Shown: piece by piece, positions 34,884-45,100 of the stretch | Layout: every line of letters begins with the position of its first letter | Position numbering within the stretch: position 1 is the first letter of the stretch | Origin: Singulisphaera sp. GP187 | GTDB taxonomy: Bacteria > Planctomycetota > Planctomycetia > Isosphaerales > Isosphaeraceae | NCBI RefSeq assembly: GCF_900129635.1 | Contig: NZ_FSRB01000001.1 | Span: 6,165,501-6,229,500, forward strand | Length of the DNA: 64,000 bases | Direction of reading: 5' to 3' | Translations under genes and position numbers: made by a program | Notes under the pieces: generated by a model | Told to the model about the DNA's origin: nothing | What the model saw: only the letters and a program-made list of their open reading frames with translations | The model's database searches: none

Positions 34884-36458
34884 ATGAGTCGTCGTGTCAA
34901 GAGAAGGGTTCATCTGGCAATCCTGGCCGCGCTGACGGTCGTCCTGAGGCTCCCATACCTGACGGAGCGGAGCTTGTGGTTCGACGAGGCCTCATCGTGG
35001 CAGACCGCGAGCTTCACCTTCACGGACATGATGAACAGCCTTCGACTCAATGTGCATATGCCCCTCTACTACGTCCTGCTTCGCGCCTGGATGGAAGGAT
35101 TCGGGGACTCCGTGGCGTCGTTGCGGGGGCTCTCGGTCCTCTTCGGGACATTGTCGGTGGTATTGATGTATGAATTTGGTCGAGAACTTTACTTATGCTC
35201 CGGCGCGACGCGCAAGGGCCACGCGTCGTCCCCGCATTTCCGTGGGCATGAGTTTGCATTGATGATCGCAGGCCTCGTGGCCGTCAGCCCATTTCAAGTC
35301 CATGCCGCGATCGAGGCCCGAATGTACAGTTTGGGCACCGCCCTGACGGCCTTGAGCTCCTGGATACTCCTCCGGGCATTGCGTCGCGTGAATTCCACGG
35401 CAACCTGGATGGCGTACAGCCTGGCCTCCTTGGCGCTCCTGTATACTCACCATTACGGCATCTTGACGGTGACCGTGCAGTATGGCTTCATTCTCGCCTA
35501 TGCGATTTATCGTTATGCAACCAATGCGCGTGATTATGCTCGGAGGTTGTTTTTCCACGCGGCAGGCTTCGGGATCGCGACGCTCGTTGCTTATGTCCCC
35601 GGTCTCTTCATCCTGCTCGGTCAAGTCAAGCGAGTTCGGGAGGACTACTGGATCCGGCCGATGTCGTGGTGGACTGTGCCGAATACCTTCAGCGAGTTCA
35701 CGGTCCCGTTCGCCCACGAGTCGGGTCTCGGTCAGGCGGGTCCTTACATCCTGCTCCTGTTCGCGATCTGCTGCCTGGTGGTGGCCAATCGAGGGGCGAA
35801 GCGAGGCGACGCCTTCGTCTTGATCTCCGCCATCGGCCCGATGTGCCTCGCTGCGACGATCTCCCTGGCTACCCCGATCTGGTATTATCGCTATTTCCGC
35901 TTCGCCCATCTCTTTATCCTCGCCGCAGTCGTGCTGGCGACCTGGCGGGTCACGCGGACCTCGCCAAGGGCGAGAGCGATCCTCTTCGCCGACTTGGTCG
36001 TCGGGATGGTTCTTGCCTACATCCTCTTCTGGAAGACGTTGGATATACCGAACGGGCCCGGGCCCCGCGGTGCCGTGGAACGGATCCTGGCGATGAGCCG
36101 AGGGGGAGAGATCATCGTCACGACGGACTACATGCAGTATTTCCCCGCCAAGTATTACGTCGGGGGGAGGGGGAAGGTCCAACTGCTGTGGACGGGCCCC
36201 GATCATGCCTGGGGGCCGCACCTGGTCAGGCCGTCCGACTTGATCAGCCCCGGAGAGTTGTCGAACTGCCTCGGCAGCGGGGTCTGGGTCCTGAGTTCGA
36301 CCCCCCGCTCCGCGGTACTCCCCTCGATCGATCGGCTGGAACCCGAGTCGAGCTTCACCGTCCCCTTCTATCAACCCCTCCACAGGACGCTGTACGCGAA
36401 CAGGTACAGGGTGAGAAGTAGGCCTCGGGGCGGACCCGAGCATGAGTATTCGCATTAA
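34884..36458 (+). CDS. GT39/ArnT-like membrane glycosyltransferase
   Basis: 524 residues from ATG 34884; an upstream ATG at 34776 would overlap the pilin-like gene and adds 36 unlikely residues. The protein has about ten membrane helices. The first loop has LRLPYLTERSLWFDEASSWQ with the catalytic-type Asp-Glu pair of the PMT/ArnT family, and VHMPLYYVLLRAWMEGFGDS follows. A hydrophilic C-terminal domain of about 110 residues lies outside the membrane. Such enzymes move a sugar from polyprenyl phosphate to a protein or glycan. Substrate unknown; probable partner of the GT2 enzyme at 36580. Confidence 0.8.
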   Translation: MSRRVKRRVHLAILAALTVVLRLPYLTERSLWFDEASSWQTASFTFTDMMNSLRLNVHMPLYYVLLRAWMEGFGDSVASLRGLSVLFGTLSVVLMYEFGRELYLCSGATRKGHASSPHFRGHEFALMIAGLVAVSPFQVHAAIEARMYSLGTALTALSSWILLRALRRVNSTATWMAYSLASLALLYTHHYGILTVTVQYGFILAYAIYRYATNARDYARRLFFHAAGFGIATLVAYVPGLFILLGQVKRVREDYWIRPMSWWTVPNTFSEFTVPFAHESGLGQAGPYILLLFAICCLVVANRGAKRGDAFVLISAIGPMCLAATISLATPIWYYRYFRFAHLFILAAVVLATWRVTRTSPRARAILFADLVVGMVLAYILFWKTLDIPNGPGPRGAVERILAMSRGGEIIVTTDYMQYFPAKYYVGGRGKVQLLWTGPDHAWGPHLVRPSDLISPGELSNCLGSGVWVLSSTPRSAVLPSIDRLEPESSFTVPFYQPLHRTLYANRYRVRSRPRGGPEHEYSH

Positions 36459-36579
36459 GGCGGGCGATACCTGGCGAGGCGGCCGACGACCCGCACGGGA
36501 CGTTGGCAAGGAATGAGCATACCCGTGGATAGTTTTGCGAAGTCCGGCAACCGGATATCCTTGAGAGATCGGGGAAGTC

Positions 36580-37311
36580 ATGGAAAAGCCCGAGATCAGC
36601 CTCTTCTTTCCCGTCTACAATGACGAATCGACGGTCAGGCAGGTCACGGAGAAGGCGATCGCGTTCCTCTCCGGCGAATCATCGCGCTATGAGATCCTGA
36701 TCATCGACGACGGCTCACCGGACCGTTCCGGGGCCATCGCGGATCAACTGGCCGAGGAATACAATCGGGTGCGCGTTATCCATCATCCCAGGAATCTGGG
36801 GTATGGGGCGGCGGTGAGGACGGGGCTCCGGAATAGCCGGTATGAACTGATCTGCTTCACGGACGGGGACGACGAATACGACATCTATGATTTCTGCAAG
36901 CTCATCCGGCTCGCGGATTACTACGAACTTATTATTACGTTCCGTTACATGAAACTCTACTCCAGCTTCCGGCAAGTCTTGTCGTGGTGTTACAATTGCA
37001 TGTTTAGGTGGCTGTTTAACACGCGTTACAGGGACATCAGCACCGGGCTGCGCGTGATCAGGCGGTCGCTCCTCTCCGAGCTCGACTTGGAGTCGACCAG
37101 CCCGTTCATCGGCGCGGAGATCACCGTGAAGGTCATGCTCAAGGGTTACAGGGTGGGCGAGGTGGGAATCCAGACGTTTCCCAGGAGATTCGGCAAGAGC
37201 ACGTCCACGACCTGGGCCAATATCAGCGGGACGATCCTTGATATGTTGTCGGTTCACCGTGCGGTCTTTTCCCGCCATTATGACCTGCCGAAGTCTCGAG
37301 TCCGCGAATAA
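36580..37311 (+). CDS. GT2 glycosyltransferase, polyprenol-phosphate sugar synthase type
   Basis: 243 residues, with GGGGAAG before ATG 36580. A GT-A fold of the dolichol-phosphate mannose synthase branch: SLFFPVYNDESTVRQVTEKA, LIIDDGSPDRSGAIAD, HHPRNLGYGAAVRTGL, the catalytic FTDGDDEYD and the later RYRDISTGLRVIRR. No C-terminal membrane helices are present, so it is a soluble or peripheral type. It probably makes polyprenyl-phosphate hexose from a nucleotide sugar, feeding the membrane transferases at 31632, 34884 and 38092. Confidence 0.88.
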   Translation: MEKPEISLFFPVYNDESTVRQVTEKAIAFLSGESSRYEILIIDDGSPDRSGAIADQLAEEYNRVRVIHHPRNLGYGAAVRTGLRNSRYELICFTDGDDEYDIYDFCKLIRLADYYELIITFRYMKLYSSFRQVLSWCYNCMFRWLFNTRYRDISTGLRVIRRSLLSELDLESTSPFIGAEITVKVMLKGYRVGEVGIQTFPRRFGKSTSTTWANISGTILDMLSVHRAVFSRHYDLPKSRVRE

Positions 37312-37380
37312 TGCCGGGGAATCCGCGTCGAGACAACGTGTCGGGCCGACCGGCCGCTCGAAGGGGCGAGAGGGCAATTC

Positions 37381-38040
37381 ATGACCGACAGGAATCGTTC
37401 GCTGGACCGCTATTACGCAACGCGATTTGTCTTTGACGAGAGGCGGGAAGTCGTCTGGGGCGAGATTTGCAGGTTGCTCCAGGCGAGATTCATTGCGCCG
37501 CGGGATGTCATTATTGAGATTGGCGCGGGCTATTGTCATTTCATTAATCAGATACAAGGGTGTGAGAAGCACGCGTTCGACTTGTTTCCCGGCCTCCCCG
37601 ATTATGCCCGGCCGAATGTGGTGACCCATGTCCAGTCATGCGTCTCGCTCCATCCACTTCAGGAGGAGAGCGTGGACACGGTCTTCTCGAGCAACCTCTT
37701 CGAGCATCTCAGCCGTGAGGATTTGCACATGACCCTGCTTGAAGCTTGGCGGGTCCTGCGTAGGGGGGGGCGTTTGATCGTGCTGCAACCGAATTTTCGA
37801 CTCTGCTATCGCCATTATTTCGACGATTACACGCACCTGCAAATCTTCTCAGACTGCGGGCTGTCCGACTTATTGAGCTCTTACGGGTTTCATTTGTTGG
37901 AAGTAAGGCCACGCTTCTTGCCCTTCTCCATGAAGTCCTGGCTCCCCGTCTCGGCGTCCCTGGTGCGACTGTACCTGCGGTCGCCCGTGAAGCCATTCGC
38001 CGGCCAAATGCTCCTCGTGGTTGAGAAGCCCCCGGAGTGA
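37381..38040 (+). CDS. Class I SAM-dependent methyltransferase
   Basis: 219 residues. Motif I is seen as VIIEIGAGYCHFINQI, the acidic end of strand 2 as HAFDLFP, and the methyltransferase-11-like SVDTVFSSNLFEHLSREDLH and EAWRVLRRGGRLIVLQPNFR follow. The C terminus is basic and contains PFSMKSWLPVSASLV. Cytoplasmic. In this setting it could methylate a sugar or lipid carrier. It lies 69 nt after the GT2 gene and 51 nt before the next membrane transferase. Confidence 0.85.
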   Translation: MTDRNRSLDRYYATRFVFDERREVVWGEICRLLQARFIAPRDVIIEIGAGYCHFINQIQGCEKHAFDLFPGLPDYARPNVVTHVQSCVSLHPLQEESVDTVFSSNLFEHLSREDLHMTLLEAWRVLRRGGRLIVLQPNFRLCYRHYFDDYTHLQIFSDCGLSDLLSSYGFHLLEVRPRFLPFSMKSWLPVSASLVRLYLRSPVKPFAGQMLLVVEKPPE

Positions 38041-38091
38041 TCGACCATCACCTCGGTCCTCGGCCCCCGTTCGATCGGAGTCTTGGCCACG

Positions 38092-39492
38092 ATGAATTAC
38101 CTCGGCAAGCACAAGGGAATCTGGAGATGCGTGGCCTGTCTCGCCGCCACAGTCGGGTTCTTTGCGGCGATGATCCCGTTGTCCGGCAGGAAGTTCATGG
38201 GGTTTGACGAGAATTTCACCTATCGCATCGCCAGGCTGAATTCGGCGGAGGAGATCTGGAGAAGAATGGCCGATGGCTTGGGAGAAACCAATCCGCCGTT
38301 CATGCACATCGTCGCGCACTACGCCCTGCTCAGTCCTTTGGATCCCGATCTCGCGATTCGCCTACCCTCGATGATCGGCTATTGGGTGATGGTCGCCTGC
38401 GTCTTCCGCTTCGCCCTCCGCCGCGTCTCCCGGCTCAACGCAGGCGTCGCGGCCTCCCTGTCCCTCTGCCAGTTCCAGTACGCGGTGGAAGGACGCGTCT
38501 ACGGCCTCCTGCTCGGCTTGGCCGGGGTTTCCTTGCTGTTCTGGCGATCGACGGTCGAGAATCGACGCCCGGCCCTGGATTCCCTCGCATTGGGATCCTG
38601 CTTTGCAATCGCATCCTTTGCTCATTTCTACGGGTTCATGATAATGGTGCCATTCGGGTTTGCCGAGCTCGCCCGTTCGAGGGGCAATCTGAAGGCGAGT
38701 CTGCCGATTCTCGGTTCCTTCGCGATTGGGTTGACGCCACTGGTGGCGATCCTCCCATTCGCTCGCTATGCCCGGACCTGGTCGCCGACGTTCTGGGGTC
38801 GGCCTCATGCCGCCTCGAGCCTGTGGGCGTATCATTCCCTCTGCGGGATTCCTCTCACCCTCGTCCTCGTCGTCGGCTGCCTGTGTGTCGCGGGCGCGGC
38901 CGTGCTCCGGGCTCGATCGCGGGTTGCCCCGGTGCAACCTGGTTTCCGGCATTACGAGGTGGTGCTGTTCTGCACGGCCGCCCTGATGCCCGTCTGGGTG
39001 CATGGAATGTCGATATTTACCAATGCCTACTCACCGCGCTATGCGATCGTGATGATCGTGGGTATTGCCTTGTTGGGTGCTACCGTCCTGCACGAGGCGG
39101 AACGGCACGGATCGTTGCTCCACGGGATATGTATTTTGATCGCATTGGAAAGCCTGGGTTACCATGTGAATCATGACTTGGCCCGACTTCATCTCGATCA
39201 CGTAGCCATGAAGGCCTCCATGGATACCGTGGGTCGTATCCTGCGGGAGGATCCGAACGCGATATGCATAGTGACCGAACATCATCTCTATCTGAGGATC
39301 CAGAGATATCTCGACCAAGACCAAGGCGGTCGCGTCTACGGTTATTGCGACAGCGAGCGAGCCGGTGCCATGCGAACGGTCCTCGAATTGTGCCGGATCG
39401 CGAATTTGCAATTCATAAACATGGCTGATGTTGAAAATGTTATGAAATATGATGAGCACATCGTGCGAGCCATAAAGGCAAGGAACCATTAA
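38092..39492 (+). CDS. Membrane glycosyltransferase-like protein
   Basis: 466 residues from ATG 38092 (a TTG at 38083 is too near the GGAG). A polytopic protein with about nine to ten helices. After the first helix there is KFMGFDENFTYRIARL, an Asp-Glu pair in the place of the GT39 catalytic acid, and ETNPPFMHIVAHYALLS follows. The final 130 residues are largely outside the membrane. It resembles the 34884 protein in plan but not closely in sequence. It is the last gene of the cluster; 400 nt of gene-free sequence follow. Confidence 0.7.
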   Translation: MNYLGKHKGIWRCVACLAATVGFFAAMIPLSGRKFMGFDENFTYRIARLNSAEEIWRRMADGLGETNPPFMHIVAHYALLSPLDPDLAIRLPSMIGYWVMVACVFRFALRRVSRLNAGVAASLSLCQFQYAVEGRVYGLLLGLAGVSLLFWRSTVENRRPALDSLALGSCFAIASFAHFYGFMIMVPFGFAELARSRGNLKASLPILGSFAIGLTPLVAILPFARYARTWSPTFWGRPHAASSLWAYHSLCGIPLTLVLVVGCLCVAGAAVLRARSRVAPVQPGFRHYEVVLFCTAALMPVWVHGMSIFTNAYSPRYAIVMIVGIALLGATVLHEAERHGSLLHGICILIALESLGYHVNHDLARLHLDHVAMKASMDTVGRILREDPNAICIVTEHHLYLRIQRYLDQDQGGRVYGYCDSERAGAMRTVLELCRIANLQFINMADVENVMKYDEHIVRAIKARNH

Positions 39493-39893
39493 TGTTTGAG
39501 TTGGCCAGCTTCAGGTCGAAAACCGCCTGTTCCTTTCTGAACGATCCCCGGATCTCCCCCAACTCGGCTTCCAGGGCCTTGTCGTAAATTCTACTCTGAC
39601 CGATGAATTTTCAGGCCGGTTGAGTTTTGTTATCCTGAATCATGGTAAGGAGATGGAGTCCGAACGGAGATCCTCTCCCCCTTTGGCACTCTCGTTTTCG
39701 TTGCTCGAGTGCGGTTCGCCATCAAGTCGGCTTCAAAATTCCAGGCGAGCGTGGAGCGTCGGCTTCCTGGCTTGATCGGCGGGAGATGGCAAGAGAAGGT
39801 GAAGTGGGTGGGCCCAGCCCACCCTTGCAAGAGCGTCGAGATCGGCCCTGATCTGACGCACTTGGAGGGGGCTGGGGTGGTGAAGCAATCGGC
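39493..39893. other. Intergenic region between convergent genes
   Basis: No supported gene. It contains the palindrome GGGTGGGCCCAGCCCACCC (39806-39824). A similar interrupted motif, GGGTGGGC-CGT-GCCCAC, occurs at 57005-57021, also next to a gene 3' end, so it may be a dispersed REP-type motif. No T-tract follows. Confidence 0.45.
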
Positions 39894-41489
39894 TCAGGTG
39901 GCTTGGGCGCCCGGCTTACCGGCTTCGACGATGAACGAGGCTCGTTCCACGGCCGGAGCACCGGGGCGGGAGATGTCTTCGACTTCGACGAGGTCGGTCC
40001 GCCAGATGCCGGGGGTTACGGTGCAGCGGACGTAACCGCGCTGGGCGTCGTGGTATCGGACCCCCGGGTTTTCGGAGCGGAGTTGTTCGAGGCCCTTGGA
40101 GGCGCTGGTCCCGTTGCCGCCGCTCGAGATCGAGGTGCCGACGAACTCGGTCGCGACCACCGGGGTCTCGGGCATGCGGTCGTCGACGCGGAGGTCGTTG
40201 ACCCAGTTCGAGTGGATGTCTCCGGTGAGCACGATCGGGTTGGGGACCCGGCGCTCGGCAAGGAACTTGACCAGCTTGATCCGCTCCGCGGCGTACCCCG
40301 CCCATTGGTCCATCGAGTAGAGCATCCCGGCCTCGCGCTTGCGTTTGACCAGGGCCATCATGACTTGCTGGGCCAGCACGTTCCAGGTTGCGGTCGACGT
40401 CAGCAGGGACGATTGCAGCCAGCCCGCCTGCCGCTGTCCGAGCATCGTGCGCTTCGGGTCGAGCGCCTCGTCGTTGAGGTCGGCCGGCTTGTCGCCGTTC
40501 GCCTGGTCGGAGCGGAACTGGCGGGTGTCGAGGATCAGCAGTTCGGCCAGTCGTCCGAACGAGGCTTTCCGGTAGAGCCGCATCCGAGGGCCGCGGGGAA
40601 TCGAGGGACGCCGCAACGGCATCGTCTCGTAGTAGGCCTGATAGGCGTTCGCCCGCCGGGCGAGCAGGGCCAGGCTATCGACCCCTTTGATGGCCGATGC
40701 GCTCCCCGCGTAGTTGTTGTCCACCTCGTGGTCGTCCCAGGTGACCAGCCAGGGGCAACGGGCGTGGGCGGCTTGGAGCAACGGGTCGGACTTGTACTGG
40801 GCATAGCGAAGCCGATAGTCATCAAGCGACTCGCATTCCTTGCCGAGATGGATGCGGACCTTATCCGGCTTCCCCTCATCCTCGTAGATATAATCGCCCA
40901 GGTGGAGGATCAGGTCGAGATCGTCCTTGACCATGTGCTCGTAGGCGGTAAAAAGGCCCGTCTCATAGTGCTGGCACGAGGCGAAGGCGAACCGGAGCCG
41001 ATCGGGCTGCGCGGCGGGCGCGGGCATGGTTCGGGTCCGTGCCGTCGGACTCTCCACGTCGCCGGCCCGGAACCGATACCAGTACCACCGGTCCGGTTTG
41101 AGGCCGTCCGCCTCGACGTGAACCGAGTGCCCGAGTTGCGGGGTCGCCAGCGCGGTGCCGCGGCGGACCACCTTGGTCATGGCCTCGTCGTCGGCGATCT
41201 CCCACTGCACCTCGATCGCCTCGGGCGGCAGCCCGCCCCCCGGAATCAGCGGTTCGGTGGCCAAGCGGGTCCAGAGGACGACCCCGGTGCTCGTCGGATC
41301 TCCCGACGCGACGCCGAGCCGGAACGGATTGCCGGCGAACGTGGCGCGGCGCATGACGGCGCCCTCTGACCGCTCCGCAAGCCAGGGCAAGGCCGCGAGC
41401 GTGGTGCTATAAGCGAGGAACGTCCTCCGGCTGAGGCCCCCTTCGCGGCGTGCGAACTCATGAAGCGCGGTCAGGTCCAGGTCCGACAT
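39894..41489 (-). CDS. phoD: PhoD-type alkaline phosphatase (Tat-exported)
   Basis: 531 residues. The N terminus GLSRRTFLAYSTTLAALPWL is a twin-arginine signal, so the enzyme is exported folded. An N-terminal PhoD domain (FRLGVASGDPTSTGVVLWTR) is followed by the metallophosphatase core: FAFASCQHYETGLFTAYEHM, LHLGDYIYED, VTWDDHEVDNNYAG, and VLTGDIHSNWVNDL near the C terminus. These supply the Fe/Ca ligands known from PhoD. It hydrolyses phosphate mono- or diesters outside the cytoplasm. No Pho-box was identified. It stands alone, convergent with the glycosyltransferase cluster. Confidence 0.92.
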   Translation of the reverse strand: MSDLDLTALHEFARREGGLSRRTFLAYSTTLAALPWLAERSEGAVMRRATFAGNPFRLGVASGDPTSTGVVLWTRLATEPLIPGGGLPPEAIEVQWEIADDEAMTKVVRRGTALATPQLGHSVHVEADGLKPDRWYWYRFRAGDVESPTARTRTMPAPAAQPDRLRFAFASCQHYETGLFTAYEHMVKDDLDLILHLGDYIYEDEGKPDKVRIHLGKECESLDDYRLRYAQYKSDPLLQAAHARCPWLVTWDDHEVDNNYAGSASAIKGVDSLALLARRANAYQAYYETMPLRRPSIPRGPRMRLYRKASFGRLAELLILDTRQFRSDQANGDKPADLNDEALDPKRTMLGQRQAGWLQSSLLTSTATWNVLAQQVMMALVKRKREAGMLYSMDQWAGYAAERIKLVKFLAERRVPNPIVLTGDIHSNWVNDLRVDDRMPETPVVATEFVGTSISSGGNGTSASKGLEQLRSENPGVRYHDAQRGYVRCTVTPGIWRTDLVEVEDISRPGAPAVERASFIVEAGKPGAQAT

Positions 41490-41734
41490 GGAGCACGATC
41501 CTTAAGCTGGGAGCCATCCGTTGCGGAGCGGAATCCACGCAGGATTTCCGCTGGAGACGAGGCTCGAGGATTCGGGAGGTTGGTCGGGGCGTGGCGGCAG
41601 GTTCGCTTTGTCTCGAACCATGTTGAGGCAACCCGGCGACTCGAGTCAAGGAGTTCGCCGATTCGACGCCCAAGTCAGGGGCTTTTTCTCGAACGGGAGC
41701 ACACGTCAGTTGCCTGACCCATCAAGAGAACATA

Positions 41735-42110
41735 ATGGATATTGTTTGTGTTGAAGAGGACGCGAAAGACGCCTTAGCCGACCTCGTCAATGCTCGCGGC
41801 GGATCGCGGGAACTGTGTTCACCGAAACGAGCCTCCCTTCCCAACCGAAGAATGGGGGCGGGCGCTGAGTCTCACGCCGATCGAATTCTGATCGTGACGA
41901 GCCGGCGCGGCAAGGTTGTCGCGGTGATCGGTGGATTGATGAGCCCTAATGACGTTATCATGAGTCGAATGCTTGCATTCAAGGAATCTCGAGCGTACGC
42001 TTGAGCCATAGGGCGATTCATTGGCGCAAGCAAGCAAGTCGATAAGGCCTTTCGCGGTCGTGTTCTCACGCCCCTAACTCAACGCGCGGGCCGTTCCTGG
42101 AGTGCCGGCC
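41735..42110 (+). promoter_or_regulatory. Conserved upstream block, copy 1
   Basis: This block is closely repeated at about 45740-46107, upstream of the second giant paralog. Shared runs include CGCGGCGGATCGCGGGAACT and TCCCTTCCCAACCGAAG. An open frame of 89 codons runs through this copy, but a one-base length difference in copy 2 breaks the frame, so the conservation is not at protein level. It is probably a long 5' untranslated or promoter region of the giant genes. Confidence 0.55.
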
Positions 42111-45100
42111 ATGTCGAATGATCAGCGGGTCAATCCCGATTCCCACGATCTGTCGTTTCACGAGCCTGGATCTGAGGAGGAGCGGTCGGACGGCCCGCGA
42201 CCCGATGAGGGGGTTCCACCCGCCTCGTTGCACGCAAGGCCGGGCCGAATTTCAGGGGGGCGACGCCCTGGGTTCAAGCGTGTGGTCCTCGCCACGTTGT
42301 TGTTGGTCGTGTCGGCCGCCGGTTATTCGATCGCGCAATCGCTTCGCGAGGCGGACTGGCTGCTCGCTCTCGTTCCGCAGCAGCCAGGGGGAGCTGCGGT
42401 GAAGGATCAGGCGGCGGCTGCACCCGCACCCGCACCCGCACCTGCTCCCATTGCGGAAGACCCCTCGGAGCTTTGTGAGTTGCAGGTGTTTGCCGATCAG
42501 CCGGGGGGCGAGACGATCGTCTATTTGACCGAGCCTGGGAGATTGCCCGGGTTCCGTCCGGGACACTATGGGAACCGTGGCCGGTTGACCCGTGAGATTG
42601 TCCGCCAGGCCGTGTTGCTCGCTGCGCGTGAGGAACTGAACGTGACGGTTCGCGACGCCTCGATCGGCGACCCCGCGCCGCAAGGACGGCCGACGACTGC
42701 CATTGAGGTCGCGGTCATCTGGCCGCCTGAGAAAACGTCGATCCGTCTGAGCCGTGGCCAGGGGGCGAAACGCGAGGTTCTCTTCGAGCGAACGCTCCGA
42801 GATAACCCGAGGCTCAACGACTACCTGACGCTCACCAAGAACGCCGAAATCGCCTCGCGTGAAGGGATCCCGGAGGCTCTCGCCAAGATCGGTGTCAAGA
42901 GTAAGCCGGTTCCCAAGCCGGGGGCGGGTCAACTTCCCGCCGCGCTCGAAGATCAACTGTTGAAGATGTCGTTCTTACCGCAATTCGCGGCGATTCGCCA
43001 GCTCCACGAGATGATACGGACCGATGGTTCTTCGCCTGGGCGACTTCACGGTCTGGCTCGCGGCTATGCCAACCTCGGCGTGCTGACGGACTTCCAGTGG
43101 GATTCCGCGGCTCAGGCCTACAAGGCCCGTGCCTTGCTCTACGCCCATCGCGACGTGAACGCCAGGCCAGGCTCGCCCGTGGCCCGCTGGAACCGCGCCT
43201 ATGCCGCGGCCATGGTCGGAACCCACAACCTGGCGCTCATGGATCTTGAATCGGCGCGCGGTTTTATCAAGGACATGGCGGAATCGCTTCGACCTACCCC
43301 CCCGGCCTGGGTTGAGCTGATCGAGGCGCATTGCCACTTCGCCGTCGACAAGCTCGCCAACCTCCGCGGTGGCACTGTCGGCGAATTAGGATCACTTTTG
43401 TATCTCATGACGGTTGAGCATCCCTTGAATACCGATGTGCTTCACCGCGCCGCCCGTGAATTGATCGTTGCCAACCCCGAATGTTTTCGCGCTCATCACG
43501 CCTTGTTCGAGGTGGGCGGCGTCGCCAACCTTCATCGCGCCACACTCGTGGCCCCCCATGTTCTCACGAACGTCGTTCCTCAGCGGATTCGCGAGTTGCC
43601 CGGATTACCCGACGCCGTTCGCGAGACGGTACAAGACGAGGTCGCGCTCACAAAGGCGCTGGACGACGCCGCGGACCCCGCCCATGACGTGGCGGAACCC
43701 TCCTGGGGAGCGCTGGCGCGGATGATCCGCGAGACTCGGTTCGTCTGCACCTACCGGCGACTCGACTTCATGGCGAATCACTGGAATGTGCCGGCCGGCG
43801 GGTACTGGGAGGAAGCCCAGTCGCTCGTGGCGGACCACCGCTTCCGCCCATTCCTCGAGACCTATGCCCGAGTCTCGCGGGATCCCAAGGAGTTTCTCGC
43901 CTTTGTCGAGAAGCTTGACACCACGAACCTCGGCCTGAACACCTCGGTGATGCAGTATGTGATCAGCACAAGGATCCCCAAGGATCCAAAGCCGCCGTAC
44001 TTTTCGATCTCGCCGCTCCTCAGCGACTGGAACACTCACGACCTCGCGCTGGCCCTGCTCTCTTACCGGGAGACCTATGCCGTGGCGTATGCCCGCAAGC
44101 TGCTCCTGGTTAACCCGTACTCGGCCTACGCCATGGCGATGCTCGTTGAGCACGACTGGGGTGATGCCGAGAAAAAGGTGGACGAATGGCGGAAGAAGGT
44201 CGGCGATCACCCGAGCTTGATCGGCGCCTTGGCACGCCGCTATGACAAACTGGGACGCACGGACGAGGCCGGGGTGCTTCTGAAACGCTACATCGAGCTC
44301 TCGCCCGATCCCTGGGCCTACCAGTTGATGGCGGAGCAAGAGAAGAAACTTGGAAACGTGGCTCGATGGAAGGCGATCCTCGATGAATATCTCGCCAAAG
44401 CCGAGGATCATGGCCTCGACCATGCGAAGGTCCGGGTTGAAATCGCCGAGTCCTTGATGGCGGCCGGGCTCTACGAGGAGGCACGACCCTACGCGGATGC
44501 CGCGGCCGAGACGTGGGCCGGCTGGGCGATGCAAACCGCTCAGAAATGCGCGGAGGGGCAACAGGATTGGGACGCCGCCGAGAAATGGGCGCATGCCCGT
44601 GCCGAGCGTTACCCGGTCAATTCGGGTTACGACTGGGTCGAATTCTGTATGAGGACCGGCCAAGGCCAACGGACGGAGGCGAGCGACTTTACCCTGGCGT
44701 TGCTGAAACGCTTTGCAGATCGAAACGATAGTCAGATTGCGATTCCGCGTGCCTCGCTGCTGATGGCAAAAGGCGAGCCCGGCAAGACGCTCGAATCGCT
44801 TCAACGGTTGGTTAAGGCGGAAGCGGAAAACCCGTCCGGCCATCACTCCGCCTACTTGGCCCTGTTCACCGCGGCCGGATTGGCGGGCGATCAGAAGCTG
44901 CTCGACACCCACGCGGAGCAGTTCATTAACCAGTACAAAGCGGACTCCCCCAAGTTCACGGCGATCCTGGCCAAGATTCGCGAGGCGATTGCCAAGGGGG
45001 ATCCGGACGCACTCGACCAGAAGGGCGTCGATATGCTGATCGAGGAAACGCCTGCGGCAAACCGGGTCCGCCCGGCCCTTGTCGTTGCCGCTTACTTCGC

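Noticed and set aside
39903..41369. 488-codon plus-strand frame
   Set aside because: It is the antisense of the PhoD phosphatase, which has a complete set of motifs and a Tat signal.
41735..42004. 89-codon frame upstream of giant gene copy 1
   Set aside because: The homologous DNA upstream of copy 2 has a one-base length difference that breaks the frame, so the conservation is not at the protein level.
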